Below are positions 1 to 10,071 of a stretch of DNA of 64,000 nt, in pieces. Source of the DNA: Acanthosepion pharaonis (lineage: Eukaryota > Mollusca > Cephalopoda > Sepiida > Sepiidae). The translations under genes and the position numbers were made by a program. The notes below the pieces were generated by a model, which saw only the letters and a list, made by a program, of their open reading frames with translations, made no database searches and was not told where the DNA came from. Location of the stretch: the NCBI GenBank assembly GCA_903632075.3, contig CAHIKZ030005498.1, positions 427,501-491,500 of the forward strand, written 5' to 3'. Numbering within the stretch: the first letter of the stretch is position 1; each line of letters begins with the position of its first letter.

Positions 1-1740
1 AATTTAACTTTAGATTAGCAAACAGGACTGACGTGGTGAACAATAAGCAAAAGACATCGTCACACATATAATATGTATTTAACAAGATGTACAATATCAA
101 ACAACGATGTGAAATAAAGCATGCATTTAAGTATGAAAAGCTTGAATGAAACAAGAGTTGTCTCTCTTTATCTGTTATTTTAGTATTTCAAAGTTCACTG
201 GAAGAATGTTTATTAGAGTCTCTTATATTTTGCTGTGAAAGAAAAGATTATGTGAGTGTATACAAGGTATGTTCAGCATGTGAGTAGTGTGTGTGTGGGA
301 GAAGGTTGGCGAATGGTTTCAATTGTCATGAGTTCGTTTGGCAGCTGAATTCTTACTAAAAAGGGTTAGAAATTTCTTGCTTAAATAAGTGACTATAGGC
401 TACAGATCGCTGCGCGGGAAGAGTTATCCTTCACGTGCAGACGATCTGAATGGTTGGCAATAACCAATCAGTGAGCGAGCTATGAGGTGACTTAAGAAAG
501 CTTCAGTGATCCGTTTCTCCCAAAAGTGCACAAAACTGACTACATGAAAATAGGGTGATTACAAAATTGTCGCATGGCTGCGATTTGTAAATTGTCTTTA
601 ATAACGTAGTCGTGATTAATTAACCAATGAATGCTTGGCATTGTATGTAATTTGTATTCTTGTATGTATGTATGTATGTATGTATGTGTGTGTGTAATAG
701 ATCGGCACAATCCCATCTCTTAGTTCGTTTTCTCTACGATTCAGAATTAATGATTTTCTATCTCTTAGCCTGACCTACAAAGACCCGAGAGCCCTTCCAT
801 CTTAGTTAGGTCTCATAATTTCACTATTGAAATTGATAGTTAAAAACGTGACTTCATAACTTATAGGTTATTCCCCCTTGTGGAACTCTCTTCTATTTAC
901 ATGTTTTTTTCTGTCAACAACGATCTTCCACACTTTGAGAGCAATCCTATTCTTTTATAGTCCTCTTTATTTCTTTCATATTAACAACCCCCCCTGGGAA
1001 ATCGATGTCGCTGTAATGCAAATGTCTAGAGGGGTAACTACACAATACAAGTTACCTATTCTATGAGTTTTGGCACGTCACTGGATATAGATAAAGATAA
1101 ACTCTTTGTCTTCGTGCTACGCTTATACAAGCTTTGTAAATTTCTGATACAACTGAGGAAGAAGGGAAAAAAAACGTAATCTACTGTAAATATCGTCAGT
1201 GTCTAACACATTATTGGAATTGTGTACTATTGTATATTCATTACGACAAAGATCGCTACAATCTACCTGATTGGCACTGTATTAATCTTGTTTTAATCAA
1301 ATTGGAAAGCACCCGTCGGCTAGGAACACCTGTCCGTGCAGTATATTGGCCAATGTCCATCTGTACGTTGTGTTGTCAATGAGCTGATCGCGTAATCAGT
1401 GATTGGTGCCAGGTCGACATCAACCTCACCAACCGCGCCCATGTCGATGCAGGGTATTCATTCTACTTGACCACGAATACCGGTAGCGTGACTCCGGGAA
1501 AGTCACGTGGAAAGCGATGCTTGGGTTGAAGGACGGTACGAACTGGGGGTGGCTACTTAAGGGTCGAAAGGAGAAAGAAAAAACACTACCTACAGTAGCG
1601 GGTCTGTGTCAAAAGTGGGTGTCTTAAGTTTATCTGATTACAGACTTTGAGTTTATGGTAGAAAATTGCAGCAGAATGTTGTCCACATTTTTCATTCGAT
1701 GTCACTTCACTTCTCTCTCCCGCCATTTCTCCCTCCCTCC
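1..1740. other. AT-rich non-coding stretch
   Basis: No gene is recognised. A short (GTAT)n to (GT)n microsatellite lies at 661-694. A somewhat GC-richer block at 1300-1560 has no family I can name. Open frames here are short and have no recognisable domain. Confidence 0.6.
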
Positions 1741-1763
1741 CTTCTCTCTCTCTCTCTTTCTAT

Positions 1764-1813
<50 letters not shown>
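1741..1813. repeat. (CT)n-(AT)n compound microsatellite
   Basis: A pyrimidine CT run passes directly into an AT run that ends at the left arm of the next hairpin. Such CT/AT junctions are prone to slippage. Confidence 0.95.
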
Positions 1814-1820
<7 letters not shown>

Positions 1821-2000
1821 TTTCGAATAAATTATATTTGCTTTACTCTGTATTGAGCACTCTTTTAAGAATAATATATACATACATTCCCAAGTATAGG
1901 ATTGGTGTATACGGAATAAAATCCAATAGGCCCAAAAAACTATTCTTAAAAGAGTGCTCAATACAGAATAAAGCAAATATAATTTATTCGAAAATTATAA
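1814..2000. repeat. 60-bp inverted repeat (hairpin)
   Basis: The left arm 1814-1873 and right arm 1941-2000 are reverse complements at 59 of 60 positions by eye. The spacer is 67 bases. The left arm touches an (AT)n tract. This is typical of a foldback or MITE-like element, or of a recent inverted duplication. No coding potential is seen. Confidence 0.9.
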
Positions 2001-2055
2001 CATAAATGTTATAAAAACACTAAAAATAGACATTTTCTTTCTACACTTCTGGTGA

Positions 2056-2116
2056 CTTATTAAGTGATATTGTTGAATGTAGAATGAACAATTTTAAAAT
2101 ACTATCACTTAATAAG
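2056..2116. repeat. Short perfect inverted repeat
   Basis: CTTATTAAGTGATA at 2056-2069 pairs perfectly with TATCACTTAATAAG at 2103-2116, leaving a 33-base loop. Confidence 0.75.
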
Positions 2117-2186
2117 ACAGCAGTAGGGTTGAAGCAAATTGACTAATTTTGTAGTGATTTTATAGCATATTTATGATATAATTTTC

Positions 2187-2193
<7 letters not shown>

Positions 2194-2236
<43 letters not shown>
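2194..2236. repeat. (AT)n microsatellite
   Basis: Uninterrupted TA dinucleotides. Confidence 0.95.
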
Positions 2237-2240
<4 letters not shown>

Positions 2241-2269
2241 CATCCACATATAAGCCTGTTACTCTATAT

Positions 2270-2460
2270 CACAGTTCATCAGTATGGTTAGACGTCTGAT
2301 TGCTTCAAGCCGGGATCGAAACTCGACCGATGTGGCATCAGTCAGAGATCATAGCTCTAATCTAGTGGTATGATCTCTGCGCAGAGAAAGAGAAATTTGT
2401 GTATAAACGCCAGTGGCCAAGAGGGCTTAATTCGTAATTGAAGAGCGGTGCGTTAATATC
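2270..2460 (+). repeat. Possible tRNA-like SINE fragment
   Basis: GGGATCGAAACTC near 2314-2326 resembles a pol III B box, and TGGTTAGACG about 30 bases upstream could be a degenerate A box. The segment lies between two AT arrays. This is a weak call: there is no second full copy in the window to compare with. Confidence 0.3.
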
Positions 2461-2468
2461 TAATGAAA

Positions 2469-2470
<2 letters not shown>

Positions 2471-2545
<75 letters not shown>
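2471..2545. repeat. (AT)n microsatellite
   Basis: About 37 AT units. Its translation gives a spurious tyrosine/isoleucine open frame on the minus strand. Confidence 0.95.
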
Positions 2546-2552
<7 letters not shown>

Positions 2553-2679
2553 TAAAATCGAAAACCGAAACGAGAAAATATAGAAGTAAAATAAATTGAC
2601 CTAAATTTTTCCAAGTAAATAAATAAACTAACCAATCCCGATAAAGTTACCGTTAGAAAAAACAAATAAAGATAATCAA

Positions 2680-3179
2680 CCCAAATAAACACAAATTAAA
2701 AACTGTTTCTGCCAAAATAATAGTTAGAATAAAACTACAACAACCAACCCTAAAACGGAACAAATAGCTTTAATTAAATTCTCAAACCAAAACAAAACTA
2801 TTAAATAAGTGATATAAACAATTTTTTACAACGTTAATAAAAAACACCGATTAAAAAATAAGTAAATAAATAAATAAAATAAGAAAAAAAAATAAAATTA
2901 AATAAAAACAAGCAAAATAATTTAACCCAAATAAATAAATAAACGACTTCCGGTAAAATAACCGCCATAACAGACTACCCACAATGCACCACTGACCCGT
3001 ATATGTATAAATACCCGAGAAAAATAACAGCACACGTGGCCTGACGATTGCATATAGCATGAAACGGACTGTCGCCTCTAAGTGTTGACTTCTATGTTCA
3101 CTTTTATATTTACACACGCTCTATCTCTGATATTGAGCACTTTATCCCATAAATATAGCACACCTGAAGACTATATTTC

Positions 3180-3180
<1 letters not shown>
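2680..3180 (+). repeat. TATA-bearing dispersed repeat, copy 1
   Basis: Parts of this segment recur at 20266-20730, 38549-38695, 46320-46396, 46480-46650, 47575-47830 and 48300-48370. The order here is an AT-rich body, then CACAATGCACCACTGACCCG, then a TATA-like GTATATGTATAAATA (about 2999-3013). It continues with GGCCTGACGATTGC, a GTTGACTTCTATGTTCACTT block, and GATATTGAGCACTTTATCCC, and ends at an (AT)n array. TATA followed by a conserved downstream block suggests an LTR-like or other promoter-bearing transposon end. The clade is unknown. Confidence 0.6.

Positions 3181-3183
<3 letters not shown>

Positions 3184-3235
<52 letters not shown>
3184..3235. repeat. (AT)n microsatellite
   Basis: This array terminates the dispersed repeat copy to its left. 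Confidence 0.95.
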
Positions 3236-3239
<4 letters not shown>

Positions 3240-3720
3240 CAGTAATTAGGCAGCAAATTCTCTTTTAGGCATGTCTAACTGAATAAATTACAGACATTAT
3301 CCATCCATACTCATGAATAACCTTCTGTGTATTGATGTTAAAGGATGAAAGAAATGTGCTATAGCTTTTTAAATTTATTAGCTATTTTCTTTTCTTCATG
3401 GGTGCAAGTAATAAAGAACTATATGTTTTCATTAGTACAAGTATTTATACAAACCTGTGACCGTATTTTTTTCATTATGCTTTTAAGTGCAAAACGGTTG
3501 ACAATGTGCTGAGCGTTCATTAGAACGTGAAAAAATTATCCATTATGGATTTTTTTTTCTCTCAATGTTATAATGTCATGGTCATGCGCGCATTAAAGCA
3601 TGAGAAAATGTTCCTTTATAGGCATTTCAGAATATTGCAGCAGTATTCATAGTTTATTCTGTGAAAGGCCGGCTTTAATTTTTTTATTATAAATTGCTTC
3701 TAAGATCTTATTTTGAATTT
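3236..3720. other. AT-rich non-coding stretch
   Basis: Nothing recognised on either strand. Confidence 0.6.
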
Positions 3721-3721
3721 G

Positions 3722-3784
<63 letters not shown>

Positions 3785-3803
3785 TAGATAGATAGATAGT
3801 TAG

Positions 3804-3880
<77 letters not shown>
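3722..3880. repeat. (AT)n-(GATA)n-(AT)n compound array
   Basis: Two long AT tracts (3722-3780 and 3807-3880) are separated by about five GATA units. Confidence 0.95.
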
Positions 3881-3882
<2 letters not shown>

Positions 3883-3884
3883 AA

Positions 3885-3990
3885 GTCGAAAGTATGGATC
3901 AATAACTGAGAATCAAAATCGTAATGGATCTAGTGAGATAAACTTTCTAAGCATTAAACCACATCGAAATGTTCGTAGGGGTCGTATATT
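3885..3990 (-). repeat. tRNA-like SINE fragment, diverged
   Basis: This resembles the segments at 17506-17645 and 17835-17972: a shared CGAAAGTATGGA block, then a GTGAGAT/GTGAGGC block, then CGCATCGA-like bases. Read on the minus strand those copies show tRNA-like promoter boxes. This copy is more diverged and abuts an AT array. Confidence 0.4.
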
Positions 3991-4505
3991 TGAGGTATGG
4001 AGTGAAATACCCTCGTAATCAGTTTGTTTTGAATATTTATTACGTGAATAATTGTCAGTCACTATTAGTTTTAATTATTATTTATTAATTTCGTTTGCTT
4101 TTTTTACGCAGTTGCCTCTTATTGCATTAGTAGTCAAATTAAATTGACTTCTTAGTAGAGGAAAACTTGTCAGTCATTTTTAATTCCTAAATGGTGCTAC
4201 TTTTGTTTTATTTCCACTTGTTTTTCTTAGACATAGTCGTATTATTATATTGAACGTTTTTTATTACTCAATGCGATGTTCTCAACTGTTATTAATTTTT
4301 GACGAGTATTTCATATCTTAATTGCTATTGATTTTCATAACTAATTGCAACTAATCATCGTAGTATTATTAGTAATCTTGAATTTTAATGAATGAAACGT
4401 GTTAGCCTTTATAATTTTTTGACTATTATTTCGTTCATCTTAAATTCAGTGGCTTTTCCTTGCAACTAACGAAAATATGATTAGTAGTAATACCATGTTT
4501 CGTTT
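3990..4505. other. AT-rich non-coding stretch
   Basis: No gene or repeat recognised. Confidence 0.6.
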
Positions 4506-4509
4506 TTAT

Positions 4510-4795
4510 CTCGTCAGTCATGTATCGAAAGATACATGATCGCCGAAGCGTGTATCACGCATGGCTCATAACTGACAGACTAACGTGCTCATACCCTGGG
4601 AATGGTATGAATACTTTTCTTCTTCACCAGCTATGGGTAAATAGCAGGACAGAGCAGGTTCTATAGCCTTGGATGGCAATTGGTTTACCGCAGATAGAAA
4701 TGGTAACCTACTGCGAGAAAAAAAAACTGTTTCATTATATATCGAAAGATACATGATCGTAAAAGTGTGTATCACGCATGGCACATAACTGAATC
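4510..4795 (+). repeat. tRNA-derived SINE, tail plus headless copy
   Basis: 4510-4575 is a SINE tail carrying a perfect hairpin closed by GAAA (CATGTATC-GAAA-GATACATG). 4581-4795 is a second copy lacking the tRNA head. It shares AGCTATGGGTAAATAGCAGG, the CCTTGGATGGCAA block and the same tail hairpin with 32018-32440. It is the same body family as the SINEs at 8127, 16505, 48375 and 52540, with a different 3' part. Confidence 0.65.
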
Positions 4796-4799
4796 CCTT

Positions 4800-5435
4800 G
4801 TTTCCTATTTAGAATTGGGTTTCCGTTTTTTTATATTTCCTAAAGTCTTCTTATTCTCTTTCATCCCAGGCAGCACTCATGAATTTAAGGAGCATTATCA
4901 CTTTGCTTGGTGGGGAATTGTTTTTAAAAAAATAGTGGATTCATTTTATATTATCTGATTAGTTACTTTTTTCCTCAATCGATTAGACAGGTTCGTTATA
5001 TAATCAACCGCAAAAGTGTAAAAATGTTCGATTCTTTTAACTATTCTTGAAAGTAAACGGCTTCAACGATGCACTGTCTTGACCAGAATCAATGTGCTAC
5101 GATACCTGTGTACGCGAAGCCTAACTTTTTCCTCTAGCATTGACTGACATTACGTCACCTCCTAAATATTCAAGATGGACTGATTAGAATAATACTTCAC
5201 TATCTATCTCATGTGAAACTAACATATACCATTCCATCGTTAAAGACTTTATAAATGGTTGATTCCTTGTATAATACTTGAAAGTACATGTCGTCTTCCA
5301 TACTCAAACTTTAAAAATATTACACTCTGCGATGGATCAATTGCGTCTAAATGACGCAAAAATGAAAATAACACTTACATATCATTTTAACAGACATATT
5401 TATTAAAATTACATAAAAATAAATTGAAATACGAA
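4800..5435. other. Non-coding stretch
   Basis: No gene recognised. Parts of 5240-5340 weakly resemble 9440-9560 (AAAGTACATGTCGTCTTCC against AAGGTATATGTCGCCTTCC), so both may belong to the edge of the flanking DNA transposon family. Confidence 0.5.
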
Positions 5436-5559
5436 AGAATAAATTTATTCAATAAAATCTACATTGACTTCGACCACGGCTCCCATACACGTCTTCTAGC
5501 TGGTCTCATTGTTTAAGTTGGTGAATATTGTCATAATCCTTGCAGTCAGATCATCTTTG

Positions 5560-6100
5560 GTGTTACAAGCAGTTTTGTTGGTCTCACACTCTACTGTGAC
5601 TCAGACATAATGATCAAGAAGGGGGGCAGTCTAGGGAGTTAGGTGGCCAAATGAAAGCGGTAATGTGTTGGCAGAAATTGTCTGACAGCCATGACTGGAT
5701 TCTCCAGCTTGTGTGGCATGGTGCAGAGTCCTGTTACCAGATACAGTGTCTTCCAGCAGACACCCTCTTGAAACAGGGCAGCAATTTCCACTCAAAACAC
5801 TTGATTTAGGCCTCAGTGTTGAGTCCGAGACAGCCCTAAAAAATATGGGAGATATTTACTTAACAGAACGATCAGACTAAGTTTTCTGAGTTGCCGCACA
5901 TTTGTAATCACCACTGGACAGATCAAAGTCTTCCGAATCCTCTGCATTTTTCTCAGATTGACGCCAAACACTCGGGAATGTTCGTGTTCGTGTTTCCGGT
6001 GCTAATGCCAAGTAGTATATCATACCATTTTTAAATTTCTAGCGGAGTGAATTGCGTCATGGTGTTCTTTTTTACTCATAGATGGTGCCCAAGTCATCCT
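5560..6100 (-). pseudogene. Tc1/mariner-type transposase relic, copy A
   Basis: Read on the minus strand, the N-terminal part (about 6065 to 5880) decodes to a degenerate helix-turn-helix region like that of copy B. Further on, about 5735 to 5650, DSAPCHTSWRIQSWLSDNF is readable, followed by WPPNS and LDC. This is the second-aspartate region and the PNSPD-like block seen in DDD-type Tc1/mariner transposases. I recall this subfamily as DD37D, but the spacing cannot be measured here because of stops and frameshifts. The second aspartate is kept. The copy cannot encode a protein. Related relics are at 7490-7960, 8690-9075 and 45361-45690. Confidence 0.65.
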
Positions 6101-6157
6101 ACTATACAGTACTGTCGAGAAAATTAAAGAAAGCGCATGCGCGAAATCAAAAATATA

Positions 6158-6189
6158 TCAGGTCATCCCATAAGTTCTGTCTGAATTTT
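6158..6189 (+). repeat. Mariner left terminal inverted repeat
   Basis: It begins TCAGGTCATCCCATAAGTTC. About 28 of 32 bases match the reverse complement of 7415-7446. Confidence 0.9.
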
Positions 6190-6341
6190 ACCTTTTTTTT
6201 AAAATGAAAGAAATTTAAAGAGTATTATATAATGTCTAATGGAGCTGAACATTATTTTTATGTTTACATGCATTTAAACTGATCAAATTTTATTTCAGAG
6301 AACAATAAAATTAAATTTTGTTTGATTAAAACCCTGCTAAC

Positions 6342-7370
6342 ATGGACGTATCCAAGAACCATTTGAGGCACATAATGCCTTATGAGTTCAAGAAAGGAAA
6401 CTCAGCAGCCGAAGCGGCTAGGAACATTCACTCAGTTTATGGAGAGGAATGTGTGAATGAAAGAACTTGCAGAAGATGGTTTGCAAAATTCAGAGGTGGA
6501 GATTTCACCCTTGAAGATGAAGATCGAACCGGACGTCCAGTTGAGTTTGATGAAAAGCTTCTTGAAGCAGGCCTTGAAGAAAATCCTGCTTTATCAGTTG
6601 AGGAATTGGCAGTGGTTCTCAGTTCAAACCATACAACTGTTCATCGTCATCTTCAACAACTTGGAAAAATTCCTAAACTTGGAAAATGGGTGCCTCATGA
6701 ATTGTCTGAAAACAACCTCAAATCCCGAGGTGACATCTGCACTTCTTTCCATTCTCGCTAAATTGTTTCACCTTTTTTGGATAGACATGTGACTGGCGAC
6801 AAAAAATGGATCTTTTATCGAAATGTTAAGCGTCGTAGACAGTGGCTTGCTAAACCGGAAGGACCCCAGCCACAGCCGTGAAGGGAACTTCATGGGCAAA
6901 AAAATCTTCTTTCAATCTGGTGGGATTGCCAAGGAATAATCCACTTTAAATTCTTACCAACTAATGCAACAATTAATGCTCAAGTATAATGTCTGCAATT
7001 AGAGCGTTTGAATCAAGCTTTGAGGCAAAAAAGACCTGCTCTAGTGAATGGAAAAGAAGTGATGTTTCATCAGGACAATGCGCGACCCCACACAGCAAGA
7101 ATCACGTCACAAAAGATCGAAGAACTTGGTTGGGAGAAGATTCTTCATCCACCTTATTCTCCCGATCTTGCTCCTTCAGACTACCATTTGTTTCGTAGCT
7201 TACAGAATCATTTCGAAGGAATATTTTTTCTAAAACAGGAATAGGTTAAAACTGACATTTGTAAGTTCTTCGAATCAAAGCCAAAAGAAATTTACAGTAA
7301 TGGAATTAGTAAGCTTGTTAATAGATGGAAGGAATTCATAGATAATCAGGGAAAACACATTGTTGGTTGA
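6342..7370 (+). pseudogene. Mariner DD34D transposase, nonsense-inactivated
   Basis: This cut-and-paste DNA transposase is a member of the mariner family close to Hsmar1/SETMAR-type proteins. One reading frame runs 342 codons from ATG 6342 to TGA 7368-7370, with no frameshift. It is broken by four in-frame stops: TAA 6759, TGA 6879, TAA 6987 and TAG 7242. Residues 1-115 hold the paired helix-turn-helix DNA-binding region, with NERTCRRWFAKF. The linker motif WVPHEL is at about 117-122. The catalytic triad is intact: D153 in TGDKKW, D245 in HQDNARPH and D280 in YSPDLAPSDYHLF. There are 34 residues between the last two, which defines DD34D. The length matches the family. Point nonsense changes without indels suggest fairly recent death. 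This copy cannot make active transposase. Confidence 0.93.
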
Positions 7371-7414
7371 ATCTGTAATTAAATGTAACATTGGGTCACT
7401 TGTTTTCTTTATTC

Positions 7415-7446
7415 AAAATTCGGACAGAACTTATAGGATGACTTGA
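7415..7446 (-). repeat. Mariner right terminal inverted repeat
   Basis: Its reverse complement begins TCAAGTCATCCTATAAGTTC and matches the left repeat with about four differences. Confidence 0.9.
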
Positions 7447-7489
7447 TAAAATGGTGGCAGTTTACCCATCGCACCGTGAATCGTGCCAT

Positions 7490-7960
7490 ATCTGGGCTGA
7501 CGAAGCCTTTCTCCTCCTCACATTGATTGACAATACTTCACGTAATGAATATTCAAGATAAATATGTGATTACTCATATCCTGGTACTCACATGTGCAAT
7601 TGATGCAGGATCCCTTATTGTGACTGAGCCCCTCAACAACAACTTCGGAAGCTCTTTTCTTATCAGAAAGATCTTGAGTGTGTTTTTCGTTCTGCCGGAC
7701 ATTCGTAATCACCTTAGACTCAACCAGCTCTTCCTGGATCCCCTGTACTGTCCTCAGACTGACACAAAACCTATCTGAAATGTTTGTTTGCTTCCGGCGC
7801 GAATGCCAAATATTATATTTCTGGCGGAGTGAATTGCGTCATGGTGTTCTTTTTCTGACAGACGGCCCCCAACTGACCCGACTATTCTGTGCAGCCGAGA
7901 AGATCACAAACAACCAACGTACATGCGCTATAATCCTTAACTTCAGTTCATTTTTGGTGT
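7490..7960 (-). pseudogene. Tc1/mariner-type transposase N-terminal relic
   Basis: This minus-strand relic is the same family as 5560-6100 and 8690-9075. It reads through a degenerate helix-turn-helix around 7860-7740 and a linker containing VITNVRQNEKH and SDKKRASEVV, with stops. The segment 7510-7680 is closely repeated at 9235-9400. The catalytic half is absent. A SINE begins just to the right. Confidence 0.5.
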
Positions 7961-7964
7961 TTTG

Positions 7965-8126
7965 TTGATCTCTCGCTCAACTGGAAAGCGATTGAGGAAT
8001 CGGAGAACCGAGTTCGAATTCCAGTCGAGTGCATTACAGTCACTTACGTGCTAATACCCTTGGGAAAGACATGAATCCAACTCTTCTGGTCTGAAGAGGC
8101 AAGGTGGAGTAATGGATGGCGACTTG
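7965..8126 (+). repeat. tRNA-derived SINE, truncated first copy
   Basis: A tRNA-like head has an A-box-like TCGCTCAACTGG (about 7974-7985) and a B box GAGTTCGAATTCC (about 8010-8022). The body starts with GTGCATTACAGTCACTTACG and stops where a second copy begins. Pol III would read this from the plus strand. Confidence 0.75.
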
Positions 8127-8610
8127 GATTGAGGAATCGGAGAACCGAGTTCGAATTCCAGTCGAGTGCATTACATTCACCTACGTGCTAATACCCCTGG
8201 GAAAAGTGTGAATCCTCTTCTTCTCCCTCCAGCTATGGGTAAATAGCAGGACAGACTGCGTTCTATAGCAATGGATGGCAACTGGTCTAGGAGAAAGAAA
8301 GCTGAATTCAAAACCTGCGGATGGTCGCTTGGGGACCTTGTGGCACGTAGTGCACCAGGTCTCTGTACTCGGCCCTTCAAAATGCGTGGTTGGTTCTGCA
8401 CGAAACTTTCACCACTATATTCAAATCTCATGTGCTGTTGTAGGGCTGTCGGTTTCAGAGGAACTGATCTGAAGCCTATACCTGTGGGTTTGGGGCCCGC
8501 TTGTGAATTCCAAATTGCCATGAAACTCCAATATTGGAGCCGGCTCAACCCACCCCGGGTGAATGCCGTTACAAAGACAAAGAAAGATCACCCAACTCCA
8601 CCCCATACAT
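8127..8610 (+). repeat. tRNA-derived SINE, longer second copy
   Basis: This copy begins with GATTGAGGAATCGGAG, repeating the head of the copy 137 bp upstream, including its B box. The body has GCTATGGGTAAATAGCAGG, GGATGGCAACTGGTC and GGGGACCTTGTGGCACGTAG. The 3' part CAACCCACCCCGGGTGAATG is followed by a short A-rich tail. Body matches are at 16505-16805 (minus), 48375-48690 and 52540-52868. The open frames across it are not genes. Confidence 0.8.
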
Positions 8611-8614
8611 AATA

Positions 8615-9190
8615 TTCAAGGTTGTTGTTGTCTGTGGAGCTAGGTGTCCAGATTTTAAGGGGTCATAAAGTTGCTGAATTGACTGAAAGCATCTATTGTG
8701 TCGTCCTCCTTGTGTGGTATGGTGCAGAGTTCTGTTGACAGACACAGAGTTTTCCAGAAGCCACCCCCTTGATCCAGAGCAGCACGACCTCCTTAAGGCA
8801 ATTGATGTATGACACCGTGTTGGTTCTCAGACCCTGTGGGATGATTATTGGAAGCATAACGTCGCCATTACTTGTAATCACTCCAAACACCATGATACTG
8901 ACAGGATATATCTTCTAACTCTTTCTGAATCCTCTTCATTGTCACTAGATCGACACCCAAACACACTGAAATGTTTCTATTGGCACTTCCGGTCCTAATG
9001 CCAAAAAATACAGCATGCCGTTTCCAAATTTCTGGCGGTGTGATTTGCGTTATGGTGCTCTTTTTCTCACAGCCGGTGCACAAATTACCCAACTATACAG
9101 TGCAGCCTAGAAAGAATCACAAACAAACAACGCGCATGCGCGAAATGAAAAATATAAAAATGACAGCAGTTTACCCATATCACCCTGTAT
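8615..9190 (-). mobile_element. Decayed Tc1/mariner-superfamily element, copy B
   Basis: This minus-strand copy has its probable right end near 9165-9190 (GCAGTTTACCCATATCACCC). It contains the pseudogene at 8690-9075. It lacks the mariner insertion found in copy A, so it gives the empty-site sequence. A further piece of the same arrangement (9195-9430) follows, as in copy A. Confidence 0.6.
8690..9075 (-). pseudogene. Tc1/mariner-type transposase relic, copy B
   Basis: The minus-strand reading from about 9060 gives a helix-turn-helix region (NRNISVCLGVDLVTMKRIQK). After a frame change the catalytic core reads VFGVITSNGDVMLPIIIPQG, then QQNSAPYHTRRTTQ, ending near 8693. The second catalytic aspartate, normally QQDSAP in this family, is asparagine here, so the fold would be dead even if the frame were whole. 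The C-terminal catalytic half is missing. This is a non-functional relic. Confidence 0.75.
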
Positions 9191-9194
9191 CATA

Positions 9195-9430
9195 CTGCCA
9201 TATCGGGGCTGACGAAGAATCTCACCCTTTAAAACTGATTGACAATACTTCACGTAATGAATATTCAAGATAAATATGTGATTACTCACATACTGGGGCT
9301 CTCATGTACAATTGATGTAGGCCCCCGTATTGTGTTTGAGGCTCTCAACAACAACTTCGTGAGTTCTTTTCTTATCAGAACGATCAACATACTAGAGCTA
9401 ACATGTACAATCAATTTCTAAAAATGCTCT
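9195..9430 (-). repeat. Transposon-derived repeat matching 7490-7680
   Basis: GATTGACAATACTTCACGTA and the following 150 bases match 7527-7680 with few changes. This is the same element edge lying next to copy B. Confidence 0.7.
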
Positions 9431-10070
9431 AAAAATGGTCAGTCTGTTATACCGATCCCGAAGGTATATGTCGCCTTCCTTGTCGAGTCTTTAAAAGAGT
9501 CAGATAATTTCAAAATGGATTATCATGCTATCGTATCAGGACAGGAGCAGCTTAAACGTTTCTTTCTAGCATTGGAAGATTTCGAAATGGTAAACATGGC
9601 CGTGTAGCTGAGGAATTATTTCCAATCCGACAGCTATTTCATCCAAACGAAACTCAACAACCCTCACACTATTCTCTCGATATATTCACGGAAAATATTC
9701 AGACAAGGTCAATCTCTGAGATTCACTAGTTCAGACCTTCAAATATAGGACCTGCCAAGCCCCGTACAGAGGGTTGACTCCTGAGCATCCCATCCGTATA
9801 CAATTGTTAACAAGGAAATTTCCATACGAATAGATACTGACCAGGTGGCGCTGCTCAGTAGAACCGCCTCTCAAGGGGTCGCTTCTCCTAGAATCTTAAA
9901 TCCGTTAAAAGATATCTATTCTACACATCCTCATAATCTACAATTTCTTAAAACATCTATTCAGTAACGTCCTACCTTGAGTGCCTCTGATGCTTTTTAT
10001 GTCTGTGTTTTGGTTTATTTTTTAAGCTTTCCACCTTAAGTAAGGTGGGAGCGCCACTAGCCCGCAAGAG
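9430..10070. other. Non-coding stretch
   Basis: Nothing recognised beyond the weak 9440-9560 similarity to 5240-5340. Confidence 0.55.
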
Positions 10071-10071
10071 G

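Larger units (their letters stand above)
6158..7446 (+). mobile_element. Complete mariner transposon (1289 bp)
   Basis: The element has terminal inverted repeats at both ends (6158-6189 and 7415-7446) and a TA on each side (6156-6157 and 7447-7448), as expected for TA target-site duplication by mariner. It contains one transposase frame with internal stops. The length, 1289 bp, fits the usual mariner size of about 1.3 kb. The target was copy A of an older transposon. The uninterrupted counterpart sequence is visible near 9138-9165. Confidence 0.93.
5440..7480 (-). mobile_element. Decayed Tc1/mariner-superfamily element, copy A
   Basis: An old DNA transposon copy read on the minus strand, split by the mariner at 6158-7446. 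Its probable right terminal inverted repeat (GCAGTTTACCCAT, about 7457-7470) lies beyond the mariner. An equivalent end in copy B is at 9165-9190. The left end is not resolved. It holds the transposase pseudogene at 5560-6100. Confidence 0.6.

Noticed and set aside
8010..8022. A true tRNA gene at the B box of the SINE
   Set aside because: No complete cloverleaf or anticodon arm; the sequence continues into a SINE body found at several loci.
8271..8612. 113-residue plus and 123-residue minus frames
   Set aside because: They lie across a tRNA-derived SINE repeated elsewhere with different stops.
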